DNA of 30,539 bases. Source: an uncultured Lachnoanaerobaculum sp. (GTDB lineage: Bacteria; Bacillota; Clostridia; Lachnospirales; Lachnospiraceae). The notes under the pieces are model-generated. The model worked only from the letters and a program-made list of their open reading frames with translations, was not told where the DNA came from and did not search any database. The stretch covers positions 1 through 30,539 of the forward strand of contig CALALP010000002.1 in assembly GCA_937925515.1 (NCBI GenBank), written 5' to 3'. Position numbers and translations under genes: made by a program. Below are positions 1 through 8,903 of this stretch, in pieces (the first letter of the stretch is position 1; every line of letters begins with the position of its first letter).

Positions 1-2
1 TT

Positions 3-1802
3 AATGGAGCAGTTATGCGATGTGCTTGTGGAAAAACTCTATTTAATATAGTTGGAAAGGATCACAAAGTGTATACAGACAGCACAGAACAATTAGCTAT
101 GCTAAATGATACAGATAAGAAGCTTAGTAGTGGATGTAAGGTGTGTGATTATGTAGGTTATAGTTATGCTTATGAAGATTTGGAGTGGGTGGAGAAAAGT
201 AATATAGAAATAGGTGATAATAATTCAAAAGCACTTACAATGAATTCCTATATGTTATGCACTTTGAAACAAGATTCTAATAAGGCAGAAGTAGGTGAAC
301 ACTTTAAAAACTACTTCAATAAATATAAGAATAGTCAATCAGAAACTAAGGCTAAGGAATTAGAAAATAATTTAAAGGAAGCTGCGAATATAAGAGAACA
401 AGCACAGGGAAAACCGGGAATTATTAAGCCTGTAACTTCCGGTCAAGAATTTACCATAGGTTCTAAGATATTTATATATCCTAAGTTTATTTCAGATATT
501 CATAGTGATAAGGATGCTTTCGATACTTATTGGGAGACTCATGACTTTGGTAAAAATTGTCCAATTGATAGTGGAGTGGTGAAAAGGTTGATGACAAGAA
601 ATTTTGAAAGAATGAGTGATACCGAGAAGTTATGGATTTATAGGTTGGCAAAGTTTTTTATATTGAATAAAAATTTTGAGCAATTAGATACTATGGTTAA
701 TATGTTTTTTATACATAAAGAAATAAATACAGGAGAAAAATGTAGTTTGAGTGAAAATTTTAGTATTCTATTAAAATGTGCAGAATTTCACATAAAAAAG
801 TTTATTAATTTTCAGAGAATATATAATATTTCAGAAGATAACATTAAAGTATTTTTGAGGAATTATCTTCTACTTTTATATATAAAAAATACAAATTTTT
901 ATTATTCATCTGAAACTAATTCTATACTAATAGCTAGTCAATTAGTTTTAGATGATGATAAAAAAAATTATGGTAAAAATGGAATAAATATTAAATATAA
1001 CATGCTTGACCCCATTATTAGTAATTCTATTACAGTAAGTACTGTAGATGTAAAAATATCAGAAACAAAAGACTTATTAGATGCCAAGGAGTCTATGGGG
1101 AGAATAATAAGCGTAATTAATAAAGAAAATGCTAGATTGAAAAATAAAACTATGCTTGGTGTAAATATTATTATAACTATAGCTTTGGGGTTAGGATTTG
1201 ACAATGTTAATAAAGGGGCAGAAATAGGGACAGCACTTTCTGTTGGATGGACAGTATTAAGTAGTTTGGAAAATAATGAAAGTAGCAGAACTAATGATTC
1301 TAGTATGGTGATAACTTATGAGGGTAAGGTTGAAAGTTTATTTGATTTTTTAGAAATATTTGAAGTTAAAGTAGCATTTATAAGAGGTGGATATATAATC
1401 AATGATTTGAAGTTTATAGCTCTTTCAACTTTAGATACAGGAGTTAAAATAAATAATTTTATTCAAAACATAAAGAATATAACTATTGATGAGGAAAGAC
1501 TTATAGATAAGCTAAGGATAAAAGAAAATAATTATATAGATTCAAAAGTGCATTTAAAACTAGGAGGTATGCAATTTCAGGTAAATGATACTTGTATCAG
1601 TAAGTTAAATAGGCTTATAAAAGATATGTTTATAAGGAAGATACAAGTAGATGAAACAAGGGCAATATCAGGTTGGGAAATTTTAGGAGAAATAAAGGTA
1701 GAGAAAATAGTTAATGGAGAAATTAAGAAGTTTACATCAAGCAAAATGTGGATAGATGAGCTTGCTAATAATACAGTAAATGATTTTATGGAGAAAAAAT
1801 GA
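3..1802 (+). CDS. DUF4280-like (PAAR-like) effector candidate, 5' truncated by window edge
   Basis: The reading frame is open to the left edge: in-frame codons before the first ATG (15) encode N-G-A-V, so the start lies outside the window. The visible N-terminus reads NGAVMRCACG, then a Cys-containing segment and ALTMNSYMLC about 65 residues on. This fits the DUF4280 pattern (GA-x-x-C-x-x-G at the start, aL-x-x-S-x-l-x-C near the end), a PAAR-like spike-tip family of type VI-like systems. The remaining ~500 residues match no family I recognise. A hydrophobic Gly/Ile/Leu stretch (about residues 385-425 from ATG 15) could be a membrane-inserting helix. I infer a tip protein carrying a C-terminal cargo or toxin domain. 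It overlaps the next gene by 4 bases (ATGA), so the two are translationally coupled. DUF4280 call moderate; toxin role a guess. Confidence 0.55.
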   Translation, partial: NGAVMRCACGKTLFNIVGKDHKVYTDSTEQLAMLNDTDKKLSSGCKVCDYVGYSYAYEDLEWVEKSNIEIGDNNSKALTMNSYMLCTLKQDSNKAEVGEHFKNYFNKYKNSQSETKAKELENNLKEAANIREQAQGKPGIIKPVTSGQEFTIGSKIFIYPKFISDIHSDKDAFDTYWETHDFGKNCPIDSGVVKRLMTRNFERMSDTEKLWIYRLAKFFILNKNFEQLDTMVNMFFIHKEINTGEKCSLSENFSILLKCAEFHIKKFINFQRIYNISEDNIKVFLRNYLLLLYIKNTNFYYSSETNSILIASQLVLDDDKKNYGKNGINIKYNMLDPIISNSITVSTVDVKISETKDLLDAKESMGRIISVINKENARLKNKTMLGVNIIITIALGLGFDNVNKGAEIGTALSVGWTVLSSLENNESSRTNDSSMVITYEGKVESLFDFLEIFEVKVAFIRGGYIINDLKFIALSTLDTGVKINNFIQNIKNITIDEERLIDKLRIKENNYIDSKVHLKLGGMQFQVNDTCISKLNRLIKDMFIRKIQVDETRAISGWEILGEIKVEKIVNGEIKKFTSSKMWIDELANNTVNDFMEKK

Positions 1803-3154
1803 AAAAAATATTAAAGTATTTAAAAAAAAGGAGAGTGTGGACTGCTATATTGCTAACTAGACTTATTTATATGTGCTTTAATCCACCTGATTATGATGTT
1901 TATAATTTTTTATATAGTAGAAACAATAATAAGAATATAAGCTATGGAACTGAAGATAGTTATGAAAATTATTCCAATCGAGAAAATATGTACAATGGAA
2001 TGGTGTTACAGAAAGAGGAGGGGGTATATTATGTATATAATAATAAGTTAATGCTTATGCAAAATAATGGAACTTATGTAACTGAAGTTAAGACAATGGA
2101 TAAAAATATATTTGGACTTGCTAAATTAGGAGAAAATGTCATATTTTCTGATGAAAAAAATATATATAAAGTTAAAGATGATATAACTAAAATAGTTAAT
2201 GTAAATTCAGATGTACGTTCTACTAATATTAGAACTTATGGTAACTATATTTATAAAGTAACAGATAAAATTGTAGAAAAATATGACATAAATGGAAAGA
2301 TAGTTTCAAAAGGAGAAATCAATGATATTAATTCTGTATATCAACCTTTTATAAAAGATGATTATATAATACACATAGGTAATTTTGATGATTTAACTGT
2401 AGAGAAACCTAGTAATTATATTCTAAATCCATATTTTAAAAAATATAATGCAACAGAGTTTAGAATAGTAAAAGAGCCTGATTCAGACAGTGGATATTTT
2501 ACAGATAAACAATTTATAGAACTAGAAAGGTATTTTTTGAATCAAGTAGAGTTAGGCAAGGGTAAGACCATAGATGATTACTATACATCACGAATGAGAA
2601 TATCAGATGCTTATATAAGTCAGGTTTATAATAATGAATTGTATACAGTAAGTGGGATTGATAGCATTATTAGAGAAGGAAATAGAATAAAAAAAGATGA
2701 AAAACAAAGTTATTCTTTTTTTTCTCCTAGTTTATTCATCTGCAGGGCTAAAGTAGACCTTTCTATTGATAAGGGATGCTATGATACAGATTTTGATATT
2801 ATATATTCAGGTTTGGGAGAAGTTAGTGAAATTACAAGTATGATGATAAAAGATGGATATATATTTTTTATAGTAGGAAAAAATGGAGAGTATTATCTAT
2901 ATAGAAAGAATATAGAAAATGGAGAACTAGAAAATATCTATCATTTTGATACTAAAGAAATACGCACTAATGATATTCCTTGGATGCTATTATATACTAG
3001 TAAGGATTGGATTTTTGTTTACATGAGGTATTTTAATGATATAAATAATTATGATGTAGCAATTTTACGACTAGATAATGATGGTAAAAATCCTGTATTA
3101 GTAATGAATACAGAGGGAGAAGTTGTGATGAAACCACTTGAAACAGATAAATAA
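1799..3154 (+). CDS. Membrane-anchored probable beta-propeller protein, paralog 1
   Basis: Family not recognised by name. The N-terminus is Lys/Arg-rich, then a short hydrophobic segment (about residues 14-28) and F-N-P-P, which suggests a single membrane anchor with the bulk outside. The body has recurring short units of the form G-x-x-Y-F/Y-x-x-x-n-x-L and YIFFIVGKNGEYYLYR, typical of beta-propeller blades of the DUF5050 or PQQ kind. It starts on the last bases of the DUF4280-like gene (ATGA overlap). It is a diverged paralog of the next protein: the order of motifs is the same (F-x-P-P after the anchor, FGLAKLGENVIFSD against YGLSRIGERVYFSD) and the last ~30 residues are nearly identical. 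Position directly behind an effector candidate makes an immunity or surface accessory role possible, but nothing in the sequence proves it. Confidence 0.6.
   Translation: MKKILKYLKKRRVWTAILLTRLIYMCFNPPDYDVYNFLYSRNNNKNISYGTEDSYENYSNRENMYNGMVLQKEEGVYYVYNNKLMLMQNNGTYVTEVKTMDKNIFGLAKLGENVIFSDEKNIYKVKDDITKIVNVNSDVRSTNIRTYGNYIYKVTDKIVEKYDINGKIVSKGEINDINSVYQPFIKDDYIIHIGNFDDLTVEKPSNYILNPYFKKYNATEFRIVKEPDSDSGYFTDKQFIELERYFLNQVELGKGKTIDDYYTSRMRISDAYISQVYNNELYTVSGIDSIIREGNRIKKDEKQSYSFFSPSLFICRAKVDLSIDKGCYDTDFDIIYSGLGEVSEITSMMIKDGYIFFIVGKNGEYYLYRKNIENGELENIYHFDTKEIRTNDIPWMLLYTSKDWIFVYMRYFNDINNYDVAILRLDNDGKNPVLVMNTEGEVVMKPLETDK
3058..3109 (+). repeat. 52-bp perfect repeat, copy 1
   Basis: These 52 bases near the 3' end of the first propeller-like gene are identical to 4556-4607 in its paralog, although the two genes differ greatly elsewhere. 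Both copies encode AILRLDNDGKNPVLVMN in the same frame. Seen directly; recent gene conversion or duplication is inferred. Confidence 0.9.
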
Positions 3155-3257
3155 TAATATAAACATGAAATAATATCTAATTTAATAAGGTAAAACATAT
3201 TTAATAAAAAATGTACTTTTTATAGTTGAGAAGTTTGTTTTAGGGAAAGGTTATTCT

Positions 3258-4652
3258 ATGAAAAAATCGCTTAAAATACTAATTTTTATAACTTCTATAA
3301 TAGCTGGTATTTATACACTGCTGTACTTTTTTCCACCAGGATTAAAATATAAATTCTTATACTACGCAGGTAAACAGCCTGATGTAGAAAGTGAGAACAC
3401 TTATGATAGTGCAGCATACAGATCTATGGCAAGACAAAGTACAGGTTTTGTTTTAGATAGTGTAGAAGGGATTTACTTTACATATGATAACAGGCTTATG
3501 CTTATGAATAATGATGTTATAAAGGAAGTTTATAGTACAAATTCCTTTATATATGGTTTAAGTAGAATAGGCGAAAGGGTTTATTTTAGTGATCAGGATT
3601 TTGTATATGTAGGAAATGGGAGCGGTTTTAAAGAGATAATTAAATACGATGCTATAAAAAATTCTGATTCAGTAAAAACAAGGATTGCTAATAATGCTAT
3701 TTATAGTTTTTCAAACAGAGAGATAATTAAGTATAATGGTAATGGAAAGGAAATGTTTAATAAAACTATTAATAATAGTGAGTCATATTATTCACGACTT
3801 TTACGTTATATTGCTGTAATAAATAATTATGCCATAACATGTAGTACATATGGGATTGATATTTTAAAACCTTATTATTATATGTTTAATAAAGATGAGG
3901 TTGAGTATTTGAGAGTAAGCATTGTACCTAAAAAAAATTTTGATTTAGAGGAGAATGCTCAAGAGTACATTGACATAGAAAAGTGTTTTGTGGATAGAAT
4001 GGATGAGTCTCAGAGAAGAGAGATTGCTGATAAAGGCCTCAGACTGACAAGTTTAGTTTCAAGCGTGTATTCACCTGTAAGGTTAGGTCAATTTTATAAT
4101 GGAAGACTTTATTTTATTCCTAGGTTAAGTGGCTATTTTGAGCATCCTAAAAAACCGACTGGAGTTTTTTTTGCTGAGAAGGTTGAGGATATTTTTATTT
4201 GCAGTATGATACCTAACTGGGATGCTAAGCATATATGTACAGATGTAGACTTTGATATATTGTATAATGGTAATGGTGAGGTGGACTACATCATGGAGAT
4301 GCAGATAAAGGGAGATAAGATGTATTTCACGGCATGTAAAAATAATCAGGTTTATTTGTACAGGTTAAACATGGAAAGTAGTCAGGTGGAAAAATTGTAT
4401 AAATTCAAGGTTGCAGAAATTTCAGATATACCACTGTATGCTGTGAATATGTATTCAAGCAAGGATTTTCTATTTTTCTATATAATATTTAATAAAAATG
4501 GTACAGGTGAACTTAGAAACTCCCCAACAATATTTAATACAGGCGATATTAAAACAGCAATTTTACGACTAGATAATGATGGTAAAAATCCTGTATTAGT
4601 AATGAATGCAGAAGGAGAGGTTGTAATGAAACCACTTGAAGCTAGTAACTAA
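3258..4652 (+). CDS. Membrane-anchored probable beta-propeller protein, paralog 2
   Basis: This is a paralog of the preceding gene. The N-terminus MKKSLKILIFITSIIAGIYT is a clear uncleaved signal-anchor (about residues 5-26), followed by F-F-P-P and KFLYYAG, echoing the first copy. The rest is rich in short beta-strand units such as GIYFTYDNRLMLMNN and KMYFTACKNNQVYLYRLN, compatible with propeller blades (DUF5050-like; inferred from pattern, not aligned). An AAAGG ribosome site precedes the ATG. The last ~30 residues (AILRLDNDGKNPVLVMNAEG and on) match copy 1 almost exactly, and 52 bases there are identical. The 103-bp gap before it shows no strong terminator. Tandem paralogs behind a toxin-like gene often represent immunity gene expansion; this is inference only. 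Confidence 0.6.
   Translation: MKKSLKILIFITSIIAGIYTLLYFFPPGLKYKFLYYAGKQPDVESENTYDSAAYRSMARQSTGFVLDSVEGIYFTYDNRLMLMNNDVIKEVYSTNSFIYGLSRIGERVYFSDQDFVYVGNGSGFKEIIKYDAIKNSDSVKTRIANNAIYSFSNREIIKYNGNGKEMFNKTINNSESYYSRLLRYIAVINNYAITCSTYGIDILKPYYYMFNKDEVEYLRVSIVPKKNFDLEENAQEYIDIEKCFVDRMDESQRREIADKGLRLTSLVSSVYSPVRLGQFYNGRLYFIPRLSGYFEHPKKPTGVFFAEKVEDIFICSMIPNWDAKHICTDVDFDILYNGNGEVDYIMEMQIKGDKMYFTACKNNQVYLYRLNMESSQVEKLYKFKVAEISDIPLYAVNMYSSKDFLFFYIIFNKNGTGELRNSPTIFNTGDIKTAILRLDNDGKNPVLVMNAEGEVVMKPLEASN
4556..4607 (+). repeat. 52-bp perfect repeat, copy 2
   Basis: Identical base for base to 3058-3109. It codes for the shared C-terminal end of the two propeller-like paralogs. Homology of the proteins continues past the identical block to the last residues (EGEVVMKPLE). 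Confidence 0.9.
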
Positions 4653-4694
4653 AGTAATATAACAAAACCAACTTCCGAAAGGAAAACAGTATTA

Positions 4695-5534
4695 ATGGAC
4701 ATTATATTTATAACAGTAATTATATTAGTATTTTTAAGTACTGCTTTAAGTTTACGCAGATTATTTATATTTAGCCTTGAAATCAGCAAAAATAAGTATG
4801 AGATTGGAGTATCTCTTGATATAGGAAAAAGACAGCTACAAGCCGATGCTTACAGTTTTCAGCAGATGAGAGATAGTCTTATGGCAGTTTTAGTAGACGG
4901 AGAGGGGGAAATGTACTCAGGAAAAGCTGCGGCTCTTACAACAGCGAGGACTTTTACAAAACATTATAGCCATTATAATCCGGCTAATGGAAGTCAGATA
5001 TTTTTTGATAAGGTATTTAAGAGTGTAAATAGAAATATAATAAATGTGCTAAAGGGAAATAATGGCTATGCAATGGCAGGTTGTGTACTTATAGATGAGA
5101 ATAGATTAGGTTATGGTGTAGCCGGTAACATCAAAATAGCAATATATAGAAAAGGTGATTTAATAGCTATAAATGAGGGACAGTTATTAAATGTGCTTAC
5201 TAAAGAAAAATTAAATGACGGAAGTATAGGAGAAGGAGCAGTTAAAAGACTTATTCATTCTAAGAAAGTTTATAGTTTTTTAGGTAGAGATGATTATGAG
5301 AATACAGAGTTTAATGAAAGTCCTATAACATTAAAAAAGAAAGATATTGTTGTACTTATGACTGACGGAATATATGAGTCTATTAATTGGAAAGATATTG
5401 AAAATATTTTATCAAAGACAGGAAATGTAGAGAAAAAGGCTAAAATGATAACTTCACTTGTAAAAGATAAAGGAATAAAGGAGCAGGATAACATGGGGGT
5501 TATTTTAATAAAGGTATTAAAGGTTCATTATTAA
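4695..5534 (+). CDS. Membrane-tethered PP2C-type Ser/Thr phosphatase
   Basis: A 279-residue protein: an N-terminal hydrophobic helix (about 3-20), then a compact PP2C-fold phosphatase domain (about 33-275). The metal-binding acidic residues of the PP2C family appear conserved: D51 (QADAY), D68 with G69 (LVDGEGE), D224-G225 (LMTDGIYES) and D265-N266 (EQDNMGVI). The middle motif GVAGNIKIAIYRKG is also typical. I expect a Mn/Mg-dependent phosphoprotein phosphatase. In type VI secretion the PP2C protein PppA opposes a Thr kinase and acts on the FHA protein. An FHA protein is encoded about 8 kb downstream (13201), so it is a plausible substrate. No kinase gene is visible here. It is followed after 38 bp by a second PP2C-like gene that lacks some of these residues. 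AAAGGA ribosome site at 4678-4683. Confidence 0.8.
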   Translation: MDIIFITVIILVFLSTALSLRRLFIFSLEISKNKYEIGVSLDIGKRQLQADAYSFQQMRDSLMAVLVDGEGEMYSGKAAALTTARTFTKHYSHYNPANGSQIFFDKVFKSVNRNIINVLKGNNGYAMAGCVLIDENRLGYGVAGNIKIAIYRKGDLIAINEGQLLNVLTKEKLNDGSIGEGAVKRLIHSKKVYSFLGRDDYENTEFNESPITLKKKDIVVLMTDGIYESINWKDIENILSKTGNVEKKAKMITSLVKDKGIKEQDNMGVILIKVLKVHY

Positions 5535-5572
5535 GATTTATTATAAGAAATGGTATATACAGGAGGTAAGGG

Positions 5573-7465
5573 GTGAGAAAACAAAACAGTAAATTTTCTA
5601 CTGCATTTATAACGGAAACAGGGAGCGAGCTTAAAAATAAAGATTACTTCGGATATATCGAGCTAGATGATTATGCTTGTTATGTAATGGCTGATGATAT
5701 AGAGGATTTGGCAGATTGTGAGTCTTCAAAAGAGGCAGTGGAGAGTATAATAAGTAAATTTTTAGAAAAGCCCTCCATATCAGCTCATGCACTTAAAAGG
5801 TATCTAAAGTATGCGAATGAAGTCTTACTTAAAGCAGAAAAGTATACAAAACTTAGAGCCTCAATAGCAGTGGTTGTTACTGATTATAAGAGCATAATAT
5901 ATGCCTATGCAGGAAATGTAAGGTTAAAGCTTTATAGAAATAATAAGCCTTATATTAAAACTTCTGATACTTCTGTAAGTGCAGATATGGTAAAGAAAGA
6001 AACTATAAGTGAAGATGTACTTTCAAAGCATGAAGAAAGAACTAACCTCTATTCATATCTAGGAAGTAAAAGTTTTAGACCTGAGGTTTCAAAGAAAATA
6101 AAGGTAAATGATACGGACATAATCTCCCTTTATACTAAGGGGATATGGGAGAGTTTAAGTGAAGCAGAGATTGATAAGATATTTGCAGATACTGATAATG
6201 AACCTAAGAAAGCCGTAGAGGAAGTTGAACAGGGGATATTAAATAAGCAGTATAAATATTTAGATAATTATAGTATAGCAGCTATATTTATGGATAAGGT
6301 ATTTATTGAAAGCGACCCTACAAAGAAGAAAAGAATAAAGAAACTTATAATAGCAACCGTTATTGTAGTGCTTATCATATGTATAGCCTTAGTTATAATG
6401 TTTTTTTATAAAAAATGGAAAAAAGAGAAAACAGAAGATATGAATTCCGACTATCAGAAGATGCTAGATTATGTAAGCTTAAATAACTTCATAAAGGCAG
6501 ATGAAAAATGTACTGAGGCTTTAGAAAATGCTAAAAAAGTAAGGGACAGAAAAAAGATAGAACTTCTTAATAGATATGATACAGTGCTTGATAGCATAAT
6601 AGAGGCAGATACAAAGTTTGATGATAAAAAATATACTGAGGCAAGGACTGATTATGAGCTTATATTAAAGGAAATTCCCTATATAGATAACATGGGAGCA
6701 GAACATATAAATAGAAGAATAAACTTTGTCATTTCCTATAACAGTGTAAATACTCTTTTAGAAAATGGGGATATTCTTTTAGACGCAGGAATGTATGAAA
6801 GGGCAAGGGAGAGATTTATTGAAGCTAAAAAAGAAGCTAGAGATTCAGGCTATGAGGAGGGTAAAGTACAGGCTGAGGCAGGACTTCTTAAAGCAGATGA
6901 GGCTCTAAAAGAAGGAGAAGCGGCCGCTAAGTCAGAAGCAGAAGATAAGGCAGGAAAACAGATACTTGGAAATACTTCTGCCGCCTCTGGAGATACAGCA
7001 TTAAATGATAAAGATTATAACCTTGCTAAGACTAATTATGAAACTGCTAAGGAGATTTATGAGGGGCTTGGAGATAGTGAAAAAGTCAAAGAGATTGAAG
7101 AAAAGCTAAAGAACCTGGAAACCAAGATAAAAGAAAAAGATGAAATAAAGCAGGAAGCCCTAAATTATGAAACTGCCGGAAATAATGCTGATGTAGCAAA
7201 GGATTATAAGTTAGCAAAAGAAAACTTTGACTATGCCAGAAGACTTTATAGAAATCTTGATATGGAAGTAAAGGTTATAGAAATGGATAAGAAGATAGAA
7301 GATATTGATAAGATACTTAAAGCTGAAGAAAAAAGTAAAGAAAAAGAAACTCAGTTAAGTATGCAGGAAACTACACAAAGTACAGAAACTATACAAAGTA
7401 GTGAGGGAGAAAGCTCTAAAAGTGAATCCTCAGAGGTTTCTACTTCAAAATCACAAGATGAATAG
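5573..7465 (+). CDS. PP2C-like probable pseudophosphatase with transmembrane helix and TPR-like repeats
   Basis: 630 residues from a GTG start at 5573, chosen because AGGAGG at 5561-5566 precedes it. Residues 5-245 follow the PP2C fold: KNKDYFGY (D24), YVMADDIED, AYAGNVRLKLYRN, LYTKGIWESL and LDNYSIAAIF (D231-N232). Two catalytic positions differ from the upstream phosphatase: the D-G pair of motif 2 is D41-D42, and the T-D-G of the late motif is T188-K189-G190. Loss of that metal-binding Asp suggests weak or no phosphatase activity, so a binding or regulatory role. A clear membrane helix spans about 258-281. Beyond it lie TPR-like helical repeats (for example DYNLAKTNYETAKEIYEGLG, DYKLAKENFDYARRLYRNL) and a Ser/Thr/Glu-rich tail (about 588-630). 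Likely partner: the FHA protein or a kinase not seen here. Pseudophosphatase status is inferred from the residues. Confidence 0.75.
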   Translation: MRKQNSKFSTAFITETGSELKNKDYFGYIELDDYACYVMADDIEDLADCESSKEAVESIISKFLEKPSISAHALKRYLKYANEVLLKAEKYTKLRASIAVVVTDYKSIIYAYAGNVRLKLYRNNKPYIKTSDTSVSADMVKKETISEDVLSKHEERTNLYSYLGSKSFRPEVSKKIKVNDTDIISLYTKGIWESLSEAEIDKIFADTDNEPKKAVEEVEQGILNKQYKYLDNYSIAAIFMDKVFIESDPTKKKRIKKLIIATVIVVLIICIALVIMFFYKKWKKEKTEDMNSDYQKMLDYVSLNNFIKADEKCTEALENAKKVRDRKKIELLNRYDTVLDSIIEADTKFDDKKYTEARTDYELILKEIPYIDNMGAEHINRRINFVISYNSVNTLLENGDILLDAGMYERARERFIEAKKEARDSGYEEGKVQAEAGLLKADEALKEGEAAAKSEAEDKAGKQILGNTSAASGDTALNDKDYNLAKTNYETAKEIYEGLGDSEKVKEIEEKLKNLETKIKEKDEIKQEALNYETAGNNADVAKDYKLAKENFDYARRLYRNLDMEVKVIEMDKKIEDIDKILKAEEKSKEKETQLSMQETTQSTETIQSSEGESSKSESSEVSTSKSQDE

Positions 7466-7491
7466 TGCGTATCTAAATAATATAAAGTTAT

Positions 7492-7508
7492 TACATTACC
7501 ATAATGTA
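7492..7508 (+). terminator. Weak AT-rich hairpin with T run
   Basis: TACATTA (7492-7498), loop CCA, TAATGTA (7502-7508), followed by TTTT. The stem is perfect, but six of its seven pairs are A-T and the T run is short. It may attenuate transcription between the phosphatase genes and the next block. Low confidence. Confidence 0.25.
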
Positions 7509-7582
7509 TTTTAATTAGTTACCAGTTATAAGGAGTATATATACATTGTAGAAAAAGATAAATATCAGTTGGAGAAAAAGTA

Positions 7583-8860
7583 ATGGTAGAAAACAAAGCT
7601 TTTAACAGAGCCTTTTATGAAAGCGACTTTGATATAAGAAAGTATATAAGAAAAAGGATAAAAGAAATAGAAGAAAGTGATGAACATGACTTTTCTAAAA
7701 CTCTTTTATTTGAAAGTCTTTATAAAATGAGTGAAGTATTTGAGGATAGGTTTAACGAACTTGAGAGAAAAGTGTATGAGGAACTTGAAAATCCGATAGA
7801 AGAATATGAGATTGCAACAGCTGTTATAAAAAAAGACGACTATGAAGATTATATGGGAGCGTTATTGCCTATTTGTGAAAAAGACTTAGAGCTAGAAAGC
7901 ATAGAAGGAAATGTAAACCTATTAGGGACTTTATATCTTAAAGCTACTGATAAAATATGCAAGCAGTTTGAAAAAGATAAGCTTAAGGTTATATATAGTC
8001 TTAATGGTACTCTTGCAAGCACTTATATAAGCGTAAAAAGAGTAAAAAGATATAGGGAGGAAGTTACAAAACTTCATAATGCTTTTTCAGAAAATGCCAT
8101 AGAATGGAATACAGTAAATACGGTTTTTTTAGATAGATTTTTTGAACTTGACTTTTCTAGCTTGCCTAAAGATGCTAAAGATTTAGAGATAGATTTTAAG
8201 GAGTATACCAACTATTTAATGAAAGATGTAATGCCTCTTTGGAATGTAGAAAGGGTTACACTTAAAAGCAGAGAATTTATAACTCCAAGTAATGATAAAG
8301 TCTACTATGAACATGAAATAGATATAAAAAAAGAGGAGGAAAGTGCTTTAATGCTTATATGTCCTGAAAGTGGCATAGTAGGCATAAGACAGGAAGTAGG
8401 AAAAGTTATAGTAAAGACTGATGAAGAAAGTTATACAGATTTTTTAGGGTATAAAATAAACAACATTTATTATGAAAATGAAAAAGGATTAAAAGATATA
8501 ATAAGCAATAAAAGAAAATATGGATTTTTAGGAAGATATGCAAATAGGAGTAGAGTAGTACTTCACACTAAAGCAGAACTTTACAGAAAGATAAGAGAAC
8601 TTGAAATAGAAAAGTACATAGAATTTATAGACTGTGAAGCAGTAGGTTTTATAGATACCGATGAAGAAAGCTATATTTATGCAGATATGAACTTCTTTTT
8701 AGGAGCTGATTTACTTCCACTTGATAAAAGACCTGTGATACTTATGAGGTTTATAAGAACGTCAAATAGTAGCTTATGTGAGGCTATGGTCAGATATACT
8801 TTATCACAGATACAAATGGATTTTGATGAATATAGATGTATTGGAATACTTGAGGATTAA
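7583..8860 (+). CDS. Unrecognised 425-residue cytoplasmic protein of the delivery locus
   Basis: I do not recognise this family. The protein has no signal peptide or membrane segment. The first ~200 residues look mostly alpha-helical and charged (KYIRKRIKEIEESDEHDFSK, FEDRFNELERKVYEELENP). The rest is mixed alpha/beta with hydrophobic strands (YYEHEIDIKKEEESALMLIC, GFLGRYANRSRVVLHTKAEL, YIYADMNFFLGADLLPLDKR). GGAG at 7571-7574 is well placed for the ATG. It lies between the PP2C genes and the Hsp70-like gene, with the next gene 43 bp away, so it probably belongs to the same operon and complex. A structural or baseplate/adaptor role is possible but not shown. Confidence 0.6.
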   Translation: MVENKAFNRAFYESDFDIRKYIRKRIKEIEESDEHDFSKTLLFESLYKMSEVFEDRFNELERKVYEELENPIEEYEIATAVIKKDDYEDYMGALLPICEKDLELESIEGNVNLLGTLYLKATDKICKQFEKDKLKVIYSLNGTLASTYISVKRVKRYREEVTKLHNAFSENAIEWNTVNTVFLDRFFELDFSSLPKDAKDLEIDFKEYTNYLMKDVMPLWNVERVTLKSREFITPSNDKVYYEHEIDIKKEEESALMLICPESGIVGIRQEVGKVIVKTDEESYTDFLGYKINNIYYENEKGLKDIISNKRKYGFLGRYANRSRVVLHTKAELYRKIRELEIEKYIEFIDCEAVGFIDTDEESYIYADMNFFLGADLLPLDKRPVILMRFIRTSNSSLCEAMVRYTLSQIQMDFDEYRCIGILED

Positions 8861-8903
8861 ATTTTTTCTATAAATATTTAGTAAAGTGAAAGGAAAAATA
8901 AAA

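Noticed and set aside
6920..6927. GCGGCCGC, an eight-base all-G/C palindrome in an AT-rich gene
   Set aside because: It is explained by an Ala-Ala-Ala stretch in the TPR-like region; a single occurrence gives no evidence of function or engineering.
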